Source: Clostridiales bacterium
GTDB taxonomy: Bacteria; Bacillota; Clostridia; Christensenellales; UBA1242
NCBI GenBank assembly: GCA_918241715.1
Contig: CAKJYB010000014.1
Coordinates: 1 to 43,018 of the forward strand
DNA length: 43,018 nucleotides
Direction: 5' to 3'
Position 1 is the first letter of the stretch; the number at the start of each line of letters is the position of its first letter. Below the pieces are notes generated by a model. It saw nothing but the letters and a program-made list of their open reading frames with translations, had not been told where the DNA came from and searched no databases. The position numbers were made by a program, and so were the translations under genes. Positions 1-8,003 of this stretch are shown here, in pieces.

Positions 1-63
1 ATATTGATTTTTTAATTCCGTATTTAATTTTTTGTAATTTTTTTGCTTATTTTTCCAAAGATT

Positions 64-888
64 TTATCTTTCAAAGTTTGCCCATTTGGGAAGTTTCTTA
101 AATGTTTTTCCGTCCAATCCGTCAACGTCAACTTTTCCAAATTTCATCATAAAGCAAGCAAGTTTTTGCTTTCTTTCTTGAAATTTTTTGTTGTCAGAGT
201 TCTTTCCATACTTGCCATCTCCAATAATTGGATGCCCCAAATATGCCAGATGCGCCCTGATTTGATGGGTCTTTCCTGTCAAAAGTTCAATTTGAAGCAC
301 AGAGCTCTCTTTTCCACTCTTTATTGTCCTTACTATCATTTTTATTAAAACGGAATTTGGCACTTTGTTTTGAAAAATCTTTACATAAGAGTTTTCTGCA
401 TCTTTCAACAAATAGGCTTGAAACTCCTTGTCTTTTGCAATAAATTCTCCCACCACTTCAGTCAAATAAAACTTATGAACGTTTCCGTTTTTAAATCCGG
501 ATTCAATTTTCTTGGCATTTTCTTGGTTTTTTGCATAAACCATAACACCTTCCGTGTTTCTGTCAAGTCTGTGGACGGCAATTGCGTTTTTTAAAACGCT
601 TTCTATCCCCTTGTCTCCTTCAGACTCAATTCCTGCATTTTTGTAAATGACATAGACATCTTTGTTTTCAAACAAAATTTCATATTTCTTGTCCAACATG
701 TCGTCCGAATAGAAAAACACAATGTTGTCGCCTTCTTCAAGCCACACATTTTCTTTTGTCGCTTTGCCGTTTACTTTTACATCTTTGTTTCTAAGCATTT
801 TGCTTACATCGACAAAACTAAAACCAAAATCTTGCAGAAAATTTACGATTTTCTTTCTTTTTTCTACTATTATCTCTTTTTTATTCAT
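64..888 (-). CDS. RluA-family 23S rRNA-type pseudouridine synthase with S4 domain
   Basis: Isomerises uridine to pseudouridine in structured RNA, most likely rRNA. About 274 residues from the chosen start. The N-terminal 60 residues look like an S4 RNA-binding fold, followed by the RluA/RluD catalytic core with the family motif HRLDRNTEGV, whose Asp is the catalytic residue in this family. The later GKTHQIRAH motif and the GDGKYG segment are also typical. I chose the ATG at 888 because conserved sequence starts there; a longer reading from 927 adds 13 residues overlapping the yabP start. No Shine-Dalgarno precedes 888, and a TATAAT sits six bases upstream, so the message may be leaderless. 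Which of the RluA/B/C/D-like substrates it modifies cannot be told from sequence alone. Confidence 0.9.
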   Translation of the reverse strand: MNKKEIIVEKRKKIVNFLQDFGFSFVDVSKMLRNKDVKVNGKATKENVWLEEGDNIVFFYSDDMLDKKYEILFENKDVYVIYKNAGIESEGDKGIESVLKNAIAVHRLDRNTEGVMVYAKNQENAKKIESGFKNGNVHKFYLTEVVGEFIAKDKEFQAYLLKDAENSYVKIFQNKVPNSVLIKMIVRTIKSGKESSVLQIELLTGKTHQIRAHLAYLGHPIIGDGKYGKNSDNKKFQERKQKLACFMMKFGKVDVDGLDGKTFKKLPKWANFER

Positions 889-894
889 AAAGTA

Positions 895-923
895 ATTATA
901 ACTTAAAGGAGAATAATATGCAA
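895..923 (-). promoter_or_regulatory. Probable promoter of the pseudouridine synthase gene (leaderless arrangement)
   Basis: On the minus strand a perfect TATAAT (895-900) lies 17 bases from a weak -35 TTGCAT (918-923). The expected transcription start falls at or next to the ATG at 888. The -35 overlaps the yabP start codon, so the two divergent genes share a very short control region. Confidence 0.45.
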
Positions 924-1166
924 TCAATCTATCTTGAAGACAGAAAAAAGCTTGTAATCACGGGCGCAACAAAAATAATCTCTTCAACAGAAACACAGGC
1001 TGTTGTAGAACTATCACAAGAAACTTTGATTGTTTCGGGAGCTGATTTGGAAATAACCAAACTCAACCTTGAAAACAACGAAGTAAGTTTTTCCGGAACT
1101 ATCAACAATATAAAGTTTTCTCAAAAAGCAGAAAAGAAGAGTCTTTTTAAAAGGATCTTCAAATGA
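918..1166 (+). CDS. yabP: YabP-family sporulation protein
   Basis: Short 82-residue beta-rich protein with the pattern of the YabP/YqfC family: an early ITGATKI segment, a middle LIVSGADLEI segment and a basic aromatic tail ending in LFKRIFK. In Bacillus subtilis YabP is made in the mother cell and is needed for normal spore development, with YabQ encoded next to it. Preceded by AAAGGAG at 907-913 with good spacing. Its stop overlaps the yabQ start by four bases, so the two are translationally coupled. The pairing with yabQ makes the call secure, although no other sporulation gene is present here to prove that the organism still sporulates. Confidence 0.85.
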   Translation: MQSIYLEDRKKLVITGATKIISSTETQAVVELSQETLIVSGADLEITKLNLENNEVSFSGTINNIKFSQKAEKKSLFKRIFK

Positions 1167-1516
1167 TATTGTATGAAACACAAACTCAGCCACAAGTCTC
1201 TTTGTTGTTTGTTCTTTTTGGCTTTTTGTGTGGCTTTGTTTTTGATTTAAAAAACATATTAACCATAAAAAATAAAGGCCCGTTTTTGTCCCATTTTTAC
1301 GAATTTGTGGCTTCTTTGTTTTTGTTTTTTACGTTTTATTTTTTAAATTTAAAAGCAAATTTTGGTTCCGTACGCAATTTTTCTTTTATCATGTTCTTTT
1401 TGTCGTTCTTTCTTCAGCGTTTTTTGATAACAAATTTTGTTGCAAAACCACTTTCAAAGTGCTACAATAAATTTAGGTCAAAAAGAGATGAAAAGAAAAT
1501 GGTGGAAAAATCTTAG
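1163..1516 (+). CDS. yabQ: YabQ-family spore cortex protein
   Basis: A 117-residue membrane protein with about three hydrophobic helices (roughly residues 12-28, 44-62 and 70-90) and a basic tail. Size, topology and the position directly after yabP match YabQ, which in B. subtilis localises to the forespore outer membrane and is required for cortex formation. The opening segment with QPQVSLLFVLFGFLCGFVFD is typical of the family. It overlaps yabP by four bases and itself overlaps the next gene by 29 bases, so the three genes form one operon. Confidence 0.82.
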   Translation: MILYETQTQPQVSLLFVLFGFLCGFVFDLKNILTIKNKGPFLSHFYEFVASLFLFFTFYFLNLKANFGSVRNFSFIMFFLSFFLQRFLITNFVAKPLSKCYNKFRSKRDEKKMVEKS

Positions 1517-1712
1517 TGCGTTTGAGCTTGTTGCTATTGTTTCAATAGTCTTTTTAACCATTGTGGTTGTAATCACAGCCATTGTTATTGCAAACAAAAA
1601 ACAAAAAATTGACGAAATGGAAGAAAAAAACAAAGAAGTTCAAATAGATTCTTCCCAAACATTTTCTCAGGAAGACAACTTCATATCTCAAATATATAAT
1701 CAGCTTCAATAA
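1488..1712 (+). CDS. Small single-TM coiled-coil protein in the divIC position
   Basis: A 74-residue protein: short basic N-terminus with MKRKWWK, one strong membrane helix (about residues 12-33) and a short charged coiled coil. In many Firmicutes the gene after yabP-yabQ is divIC, a bitopic septum protein of the FtsB/DivIC family, and both position and topology fit. It is shorter than usual DivIC (about 100-125 residues), and I see no clear septum-initiator motif, so the family assignment is an inference from context. Start chosen at 1488 because of the AGGTCAAAAAGAG ribosome-site-like stretch and because residues upstream lie inside yabQ. Confidence 0.6.
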   Translation: MKRKWWKNLSAFELVAIVSIVFLTIVVVITAIVIANKKQKIDEMEEKNKEVQIDSSQTFSQEDNFISQIYNQLQ

Positions 1713-1731
1713 AACAGGCTGATTATTTTTG
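1696..1731 (+). terminator. Rho-independent terminator of the yabPQ operon
   Basis: The inverted repeat ATAATCAGC (1696-1704) and GCTGATTAT (1718-1726) is followed by TTTT. The 5' arm lies inside the last codons of the preceding gene and the repeat spans the overlapping 3' ends of two convergent genes, so it may act in both directions. Confidence 0.6.
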
Positions 1732-2371
1732 TTATATACTTATTATATAGTGTTGTAGAAATCTTGCCACTTTGAACAAAAGACTGCAAGCTTTCTGACA
1801 ATGTAAAATTTGCAATTGCAGTCAAGACGACAAACAACACAAAAAACATTACAACGCCTTTAAACAGCCCAAAAACACCACCCATAAATCTATTTTTTGT
1901 TGATATTCCAAGTTTTTTTATCAAAAAATTTGCAGTCCGGTTTAAAATTTTCAGAATCAGCGACGAAACAAAAAACAAAAATATAAAAGAAACCACCTTG
2001 AAAAACAAAATTGATAATGTTGGCGAAAGAATTGCCCCTGCAGTCAAACTTCCGTCAAACTCTATGTTTTTTAAAAGTCTCTCTATAACAACTCCAAACA
2101 ACTTTCCAAACTTTGTTGGAACGATTGCATCAAAAAGTTCCGTCATTGTGGAAAACTTCCCACTTACAACCCCATTTATCAAGTTTGTAAGAAATCTCTG
2201 TACCCCGGCACCAAACAGATTGTTTCCCACCTGTGCAAACCTTCCACAAAAGTAGTATGCAACAAAAAAGGATATTACCACGCCTGCCACAGAAAAAATC
2301 ATTGAAACAAAACCTTTTTTCATTCCAACAAAAAAATATATGACAACAAATCCAAGCAAAACATAGTCCAC
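1706..2371 (-). CDS. CvpA-family membrane protein
   Basis: A 221-residue protein with four hydrophobic segments starting with LLGFVVIYFFVGMKKGF, the usual opening of the CvpA (colicin V production) family, and a conserved-type final pair of helices. Family members are inner-membrane proteins linked to envelope homeostasis; the biochemical role is unsettled. The start is GTG at 2371 with no clear Shine-Dalgarno. It lies 59 bases after the seven-gene ESCRT-like operon in the same direction, so it could be read from that transcript, but the gap has a weak hairpin. Its 3' end overlaps the convergent divIC-position gene by seven bases. Confidence 0.8.
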   Translation of the reverse strand: MDYVLLGFVVIYFFVGMKKGFVSMIFSVAGVVISFFVAYYFCGRFAQVGNNLFGAGVQRFLTNLINGVVSGKFSTMTELFDAIVPTKFGKLFGVVIERLLKNIEFDGSLTAGAILSPTLSILFFKVVSFIFLFFVSSLILKILNRTANFLIKKLGISTKNRFMGGVFGLFKGVVMFFVLFVVLTAIANFTLSESLQSFVQSGKISTTLYNKYITKIISLFY

Positions 2372-2404
2372 GCTTAAATTTTTGTCATATATCTATATAA
2401 TAAT

Positions 2405-2430
2405 ACAAAAAAAACACTTGCGTGGCTTTT
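2405..2430 (-). terminator. Weak terminator-like hairpin after the 1271-residue protein gene
   Basis: On the minus strand AAAAAG(C)CAC-GCAA-GTGTTTTTTTT directly follows the stop codon. The GC part of the stem is only three pairs, extended by A-T pairs, so read-through into the cvpA gene is plausible. Confidence 0.35.
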
Positions 2431-5400
2431 TTATTTTAATGTAGGAAGTTTTGTAAGGTCGTTTTCATCTATGTCCCAAATCTTATTGTCAAAACCAAAA
2501 ATCAGTTTGTATCCATTGATATTTTTTTCGCAAGTATTTACGCTTACATAACCGTTTGTGTTGTCTATTCCAATTACTTCAATATCTTTTGTCGTATAGC
2601 AATTAAGCACATTTCCACGGGTTTCTCCAACAACTCCAGCCACAACAAAACCTTCTGTATCAGAAATTGAAACGTCAGAATAACAATGATTTATTCTTTT
2701 TTTTATTTCGCCATTCAAATACTCTCCAAACAGCCCAGAAAGAACTCCTTTCGTTTGTTTTGAAGTTTCGTTTGTTATATTTCCTTTTGAATAGTTGTTT
2801 TCAGCCCCGACAAACGCTTGTCCAATCATGGCACCAACAATAACTTCGTCTGCCGAACCATCTAAATTGAAATTTACAACAGATTGATTTCTTTCAATCG
2901 AAATTGAATCTCCATTTTCGGCAATTCCAACAAGTCCACCCATAACCAAGCTTGCATTGTTTGAAATTGAAACAAAATTTGTGTTGTTTGTTATGTTTTT
3001 TTCGATTTTTGATTTTTCTAAAGCTACGGCCACAGCACCACCAAAAGTGGTCTTGTTTTTTGAAATGTTTAATCTAAAGTCTGCAGCGCCGACATTCTTA
3101 ATCATTTCTCCTTCGTTTTTAGAAACAAATCCACCAATCAGTGCGTTTTGGTCGGTATTTATCTCAATATTTCCAGAAATGCTGCAATTTTCAATTCTTC
3201 CGGTGTTGTAAAGGGCAATTCCACCAAACATTTTTACGTTGTTGTACGTTGCGTCTTCCAAAAGAATGATAAGGTTTCTTATTATTCCTGAATTTGTTTT
3301 CAATAAAGAATATTCTCCCTTGTCTCCAACAAGTTTAACCCCAACAAGACAATGTCCGTTTCCGTTTAATGTTCCACCAAAATTGCTTAGTTTCCACTTT
3401 TTCCCTTCAAGGTCAATATCTTCTTCCAAAACAATCTCATAATAGTTTGAATTTTTCATGTAAGTCTGAAGATCTTTTGCTGAAGCAACCCCTATTTTTG
3501 TTTTAAGAAAATAGAAATCAACAACAAACATTGCCAAATTTACAACAGAAAGACACATCAAAACTATGCATGCGGCTTTCCATTTTCTTGTCATTTTTTT
3601 CTTTAAAACACAATACAAAATCAGGCTTATGATTCCAACCATAATGTTGTAGAGAAGAACGCCTAAAACAACTCTGTCAGAAAAATATTTCAAAACTAGT
3701 TTTGCGTTGACGCTGATAAACGTCAAAAAGACAATTCCCATCACACTTGGAACGATTTCCAAAAGCCAAAACAAAAGAGATCTCCAAAATCTCCAATGGC
3801 TTCTTTTTTCCATTCTGTCAATATATGTTTTTTCTTCTCTTTTCTTTTTTATTCTTCTGTCAACAGTGTCGCCCGAAACACCTTTAAGTCCACCACTTTT
3901 TTCCGTCAAAGCAATAACGCTTATTGAAGACTCCAAAGACAAGTCCAAAAGTTCAAGTCTTTCAAAAATCCTTACAAAAAGACTTTTATAGTCGTCAAAA
4001 GTTGAAATCGAATCTAAATTTTGAAGATAATTTTCAAAAGGTGCAAGTTGAAGTTTAAAGTAATTTATTCCCCTTAAATACGTCTTTTCGTCAGTTTTTT
4101 GCATATCAAGCAAAATTCTGTTGTTTCGATTTAAAAAGTCTGTAAGTTTTGTTTTGAGTTCCTTTTTGTCAATGGTCTCTGGTCTGATAGACACTTTTTC
4201 GCCAGAATAAAGGTGCGCTTTGCTTATGATAGCCGCATATTTTTCTGTCTGCTCTTCATTTGCAAGGTTTAAAAGCGTTCCCCATTCTGCCATTTGGGCA
4301 ACATCGACATTTGATGCAATAAGTTCGGCATCAGATTTACAATGAGCCTTTGCTTTGATAAGCATCCAATAAAGTTCGGCCTTTGCTTCCGTTTTTATTA
4401 TGGCAATTGAGATGTATTTTTCAGCAATTTTGAAAAATCCCATTTCTTCAAGTTTTTCAATGATAACTTTAAGAATTTCAACAAGTTTTTCTTTGTCTGT
4501 TATATAAGCCAGATAAAAATCAATTTGCTTTTGCACTTTTTCAGTGTCCATAAAGGCAAGTGGCAACGCCATGTTTACAACGGCATTTACAAACTGCACT
4601 CTTGTAGGTTCGTCCAAAAATTTTAAAGACTTTTCAACTTCTTCTCTGTCTCTATAGTTTAATTTGTCTTCATTTGTTTTGAAGTGGCTTAAAAGCATGG
4701 CAAAATTGCTTTGTTCATGCCCCATGTCAATCTCAAGAACTTTTTGATAGTATTCCTGATTTCCACTATACTGAGCAAGCATAAAATAGAATTCGGCAAA
4801 TCTGTCAACTTCGTCTTTTCTGAAACATCTTAAAACCTTGTCAATGAGTTCTTGGCTCTGTGTTTCTATTGCCTTGTCTTCGGCTTTTTTGATAAATTCG
4901 TCTCTCATAGGAGAAGTGTATTGAGCCAAATACAACAAAAACGCATTATAGTATTCTTCACTGTCAAGACTGATAATAAGTTTTTCCCAGTTGTCAATAA
5001 TCATTTCTGCCAAATCTTTTGAAGCGTATTTCAAAATCTTGTCAATTCTGTCTTTGTCAGAAAAGTTTCCAATGCTTTGGAAAAACTCTCCAGCAGTATG
5101 AACCTTTTTGTCGCACAACATATCTGCAAAGAGAAGTTCGGCGCTGTTTTCGTCTTTTGCAAGCTCTTCATTTATCACTTTTTTTGCTGTTTGAAAGTCA
5201 GAGTTTTTCAGACACAAGAAAATCCATCTAATTCTGTTTGCTTCACTAGTTTCCATGTTTTCAACTTCATAGTGCCCAAGCTCTACAGGATTTATGGCGT
5301 CGTCTATGTTGAAATATTCTTTCTTGTCTGGCGTAACTTTTTTGACATCAATTGTTTCAATCTTTGCCACTTCTTTTACGCCATCTTTGATTGTTTTGTC

Positions 5401-6246
5401 AACTTTTGATGTGATATCTTGCAAAAATGAAGTTGCGTTTAAATCAACAAAACTTTTGCAAAATTTCAAATCGTCTGGAAGATTGTTCTCCGTCAAATCG
5501 TTAAGCGCAATAATAAAACTTTTTGAATATTTTTTTCTTTGGTTTATGAAGTAAGAATATCTGTCAAAAACGTGCTTGTGTTCTGGATCAAAAAACTCTT
5601 TCTTGCTGTTTGAAATCAAAACAAGAGCATTTGACGTAGATAAAGCATGGAAAGTTGTCTCTTCTCTTTCTTTTACATCATTTACAAAATAGGTTTTATA
5701 TCCAAGGCTTTCAAGTTCGGCAATCGCCCTGTCAACCCTTTCGTCTTCGTTGTTTTTGCTGTATTCTGTTGCACACAAAACAACATCATATTTTTCTTTC
5801 TTGTCCAGATTTTTATAGTTTTCGCATATTTTTTCAATACGCTTTTCGATTTCGTTGTATTCAGCAAGAGTTTCTGGTGGAGAATTTTTCATTGCATACT
5901 GAAAGTCAGAATCGTCTTCCAGCGAACACACTTCGCCAAAAAATCTTGGATATTTTCTTGCTCCACGCTTGTTGTTGTAAACAATAATCTTATGTTTTGC
6001 CAGCGCCTTGCCAAAATGTGCTTCGTATGAAAGTGGATACAAAGTTAAAATTTTTTCAAACTCTTTTACTGCCGTTTCAAACTTGAAAGCACGGAGTTTT
6101 TCGTATGCTGCAACAATCAAAAAGTCTTCTTCTTTTGAAGATTGTTCGTCCACATAGAGAGTCCCACAAAACATGCATTTAACCATGTTTTGCCCAACAA
6201 CAGCATATCTCCTTCCACCACAATTTTTGCAAACGCGTTCTTTCAT
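2431..6246 (-). CDS. Zinc-ribbon/TPR/TIR-like protein with TM segments and GLUG-type beta-helix
   Basis: A 1271-residue multidomain protein ending the ESCRT-like operon. In order: a CX2C-CX2C zinc ribbon (Cys6, 9, 24, 27); a TPR-type module (about 40-145); a TIR-like alpha/beta domain (about 153-290) opening with YDVVLCATEY; a long helical repeat region (about 340-800); three hydrophobic helices (about 825-915); and a C-terminal beta-helix with GTLNGNGH and repeated GG(L/F)V-type GLUG motifs. The usual topology would put zinc ribbon, TPR and TIR in the cytosol and the beta-helix outside. By hand alignment to the NEWSRF motif of TIR proteins, the catalytic Glu position is Arg229, so NAD hydrolase activity is doubtful. 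Only two bases separate it from the Vps4-like gene, which argues for a shared role. Function unknown; perhaps a transmembrane receptor or scaffold. Confidence 0.8.
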   Translation of the reverse strand: MKERVCKNCGGRRYAVVGQNMVKCMFCGTLYVDEQSSKEEDFLIVAAYEKLRAFKFETAVKEFEKILTLYPLSYEAHFGKALAKHKIIVYNNKRGARKYPRFFGEVCSLEDDSDFQYAMKNSPPETLAEYNEIEKRIEKICENYKNLDKKEKYDVVLCATEYSKNNEDERVDRAIAELESLGYKTYFVNDVKEREETTFHALSTSNALVLISNSKKEFFDPEHKHVFDRYSYFINQRKKYSKSFIIALNDLTENNLPDDLKFCKSFVDLNATSFLQDITSKVDKTIKDGVKEVAKIETIDVKKVTPDKKEYFNIDDAINPVELGHYEVENMETSEANRIRWIFLCLKNSDFQTAKKVINEELAKDENSAELLFADMLCDKKVHTAGEFFQSIGNFSDKDRIDKILKYASKDLAEMIIDNWEKLIISLDSEEYYNAFLLYLAQYTSPMRDEFIKKAEDKAIETQSQELIDKVLRCFRKDEVDRFAEFYFMLAQYSGNQEYYQKVLEIDMGHEQSNFAMLLSHFKTNEDKLNYRDREEVEKSLKFLDEPTRVQFVNAVVNMALPLAFMDTEKVQKQIDFYLAYITDKEKLVEILKVIIEKLEEMGFFKIAEKYISIAIIKTEAKAELYWMLIKAKAHCKSDAELIASNVDVAQMAEWGTLLNLANEEQTEKYAAIISKAHLYSGEKVSIRPETIDKKELKTKLTDFLNRNNRILLDMQKTDEKTYLRGINYFKLQLAPFENYLQNLDSISTFDDYKSLFVRIFERLELLDLSLESSISVIALTEKSGGLKGVSGDTVDRRIKKKREEKTYIDRMEKRSHWRFWRSLLFWLLEIVPSVMGIVFLTFISVNAKLVLKYFSDRVVLGVLLYNIMVGIISLILYCVLKKKMTRKWKAACIVLMCLSVVNLAMFVVDFYFLKTKIGVASAKDLQTYMKNSNYYEIVLEEDIDLEGKKWKLSNFGGTLNGNGHCLVGVKLVGDKGEYSLLKTNSGIIRNLIILLEDATYNNVKMFGGIALYNTGRIENCSISGNIEINTDQNALIGGFVSKNEGEMIKNVGAADFRLNISKNKTTFGGAVAVALEKSKIEKNITNNTNFVSISNNASLVMGGLVGIAENGDSISIERNQSVVNFNLDGSADEVIVGAMIGQAFVGAENNYSKGNITNETSKQTKGVLSGLFGEYLNGEIKKRINHCYSDVSISDTEGFVVAGVVGETRGNVLNCYTTKDIEVIGIDNTNGYVSVNTCEKNINGYKLIFGFDNKIWDIDENDLTKLPTLK

Positions 6247-6248
6247 TT

Positions 6249-7391
6249 CTATCCTTGTTTCTTTTTGTTTTGTTTTATTTGATTTCCAATTTCTTCGTTG
6301 TAAGCGTCAAAGCGTTCTATTTCTTTCTTTGTTACGCTTGGTGGCATAACAGCCAAAATATCGTCAAAATCTTTGTTTGTAACTTTTACAATTGTGTCTG
6401 TTGCAATTGCCTTTAAAAGTGGTTCGTCTTTTGCTCTATCGCAAAGTTCTTCAATGTCAGCACCACTATAATTTTCTGTTTTTTCAACCAAATCTTCAAT
6501 GCTAAAATCGTCTGCAACAGGAACACCTTTCATGTTTTTCCTAAGCATAAATTCTCTTGCAGGAGCATCTGGAAGTGGCAAATAAATTTTTTGAGAAAAT
6601 CTTCCAGAACGTGTTGCGGCAGAGTCAATATCCCAAGGTCTGTTTGTTGCTCCAAGAAGAAGCAAGTTTTGGTTTCTTCCAGCAAACCCGTCTATCTGTT
6701 GCAAAAATTCGTTGACACGCTTGTCGTTGTGCGTGTCAACTCCACGTGCACTCAAAAGGTTGTCCATTTCGTCAATAAAAATGATTGCTCTGTCTTGCTT
6801 GTTTGCTTCTGTAAACAAAGCATTTATATTCTTTTCACTATCCCCAACCCATTTGCTTACAATGTCAGAGCCCTTGACAGCATAAAACTTTGCACCAACT
6901 TCATTTGCAATTGCCTTTGCTATCATGGTCTTTCCTGTGCCCGGTGGGCCATACAAAAGAACACCACCACCAGATTTTTTGTTGTAAACTTTGTATTTGT
7001 CAGGATATTTGATTGGATTGATCATTCTGATTGTGATGGCTTTTTTGACGTCATCAAGTCCAGCAACATCAGCAAAGGTGATGTTTGGCACTTCTGCTGC
7101 TTGCCACTTTTTGAGATCTTCATCTTCTTCCTGATTTGCAGTTGTAGGTTTGTCTGTTTTTACTGGCTTTTTGTCAAGGTTTTCGGTCAATCTGACAAGT
7201 CTTCTTGCCCTTTCCATTCTTGCTTCTTTAAGTTTTCCGGTGCTCTGTTTTGCCATGAGCATCATTGTTTCACTTGCAAGAAGAAAATTTCTCCTTGCTA
7301 AAGCAGAATTACCCTTTTCTTGCGCCTGTTTTGCTTTTGCCATATAAAGGTCAAAAGTTTCGGACAAAACTGAAATACTTGGTTCTTTCAC
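6249..7391 (-). CDS. Vps4-like AAA ATPase with MIT-like N-terminus
   Basis: 380 residues. The first ~72 residues form a predicted three-helix segment whose pattern matches MIT domains of Vps4. The AAA module follows: Walker A GPPGTGKT (148-155), pore loop SKWVGDS (about 179-185, aligned with the KWLGES loop of Vps4), Walker B IIFIDE (203-208), sensor 1 in LLGATNRPW, arginine fingers at RSGRF (261-265), then KIYLPLP, close to the Vps4 KRIYIPLP. The final helix PSVTKKEIERFDAYNEEIG resembles the C-terminal helix of Vps4. The beta-domain insert of eukaryotic Vps4 is missing. In eukaryotes and some archaea such ATPases pull apart ESCRT-III polymers. GTG start at 7391, stop two bases before the next gene. 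Alternatives are another meiotic-clade AAA (katanin/spastin-like), but the neighbours favour Vps4. Confidence 0.82.
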   Translation of the reverse strand: MKEPSISVLSETFDLYMAKAKQAQEKGNSALARRNFLLASETMMLMAKQSTGKLKEARMERARRLVRLTENLDKKPVKTDKPTTANQEEDEDLKKWQAAEVPNITFADVAGLDDVKKAITIRMINPIKYPDKYKVYNKKSGGGVLLYGPPGTGKTMIAKAIANEVGAKFYAVKGSDIVSKWVGDSEKNINALFTEANKQDRAIIFIDEMDNLLSARGVDTHNDKRVNEFLQQIDGFAGRNQNLLLLGATNRPWDIDSAATRSGRFSQKIYLPLPDAPAREFMLRKNMKGVPVADDFSIEDLVEKTENYSGADIEELCDRAKDEPLLKAIATDTIVKVTNKDFDDILAVMPPSVTKKEIERFDAYNEEIGNQIKQNKKKQG

Positions 7392-7405
7392 TTATCTTCT
7401 CTCTT

Positions 7406-7999
7406 TTATTTTGCTTCTGATTCGATTTTCTTTTTCAATTCGTCAATTTCTTTTTCGATGTTTTCGTCTGAAAGTCCGTCCAAACTTGCTTGTTCTTCAA
7501 TAAACTTTTCAAACTCTTCGTCTGTCATCTTGCCGGTCTTGTCTTTTCCAGCATTATAGAATGTTTCTTGGCTCATTTCCATAAAGTTGTCAATTTGGTC
7601 TGTTTGTGTTTCTACGGCAGCCATTGCGTTTTCAAACTGAGCCTGAATTTTTGCAAACTCTTTTGCATCAGCAAGTTTTGTCATTTCTCTGCTTATATCA
7701 CTCATTCCCCTTAAGAATTCTGATGTCATCATTGTAACATCTCTCATTTGGGCTGTGATTTCAAAGTTTAAAAGCATTTCTTGTGCTCTTCTTTGTTGTT
7801 GAACGGTCATCTTATAACCACTGAGAGCAAGGTTGTATTGTGCTTCCAAATCTTTTTCTTTTGCTCTTTTGGCTGCATCAATAAACACCTGTTTTTGATC
7901 TTCCAAACGATTGATTTGTTTGTTCATTGTGTTGATTGTTCTTTTAATCAACATCTTCTTTTCCAATTCTTTTTGTTGTTTTGATTTAAAAAGTCCCAT
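7406..7999 (-). CDS. ESCRT-III-like protein A, with MIM1-like C-terminal helix
   Basis: 197 residues, almost all helical. It opens MGLFKSKQQ, like many CHMP2/CHMP3-type proteins, then has a long basic helical hairpin (about 10-90, with AAKRAKEKDLEAQYNLALSGYK resembling the AAKKGxKxxxxxLAKExIRxRK turn of Vps24/Vps2), more amphipathic helices to about 150, and an acidic second half. This basic-then-acidic layout is the hallmark of ESCRT-III. The last helix has D178-xx-I181-xx-E184-I185-xx-L188-K189, the spacing of the MIM1 motif (D/E)xxLxxRLxxL(K/R) that binds Vps4 MIT domains, with Arg replaced by Glu. Ribosome site GGAGGAAT. It lies 14 bases upstream of the Vps4-like gene. PspA/Vipp1 are other bacterial members of this fold; this protein looks closer to the CHMP type, by eye only. 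Confidence 0.68.
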   Translation of the reverse strand: MGLFKSKQQKELEKKMLIKRTINTMNKQINRLEDQKQVFIDAAKRAKEKDLEAQYNLALSGYKMTVQQQRRAQEMLLNFEITAQMRDVTMMTSEFLRGMSDISREMTKLADAKEFAKIQAQFENAMAAVETQTDQIDNFMEMSQETFYNAGKDKTGKMTDEEFEKFIEEQASLDGLSDENIEKEIDELKKKIESEAK

Positions 8000-8003
8000 T
8001 TTT

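Noticed and set aside
6591..7301. Open frame of 236 codons on the plus strand
   Set aside because: It lies wholly antisense to the Vps4-like AAA gene, has no ribosome site and a Cys/Phe-rich composition typical of reverse-strand reading of AT-rich coding sequence.
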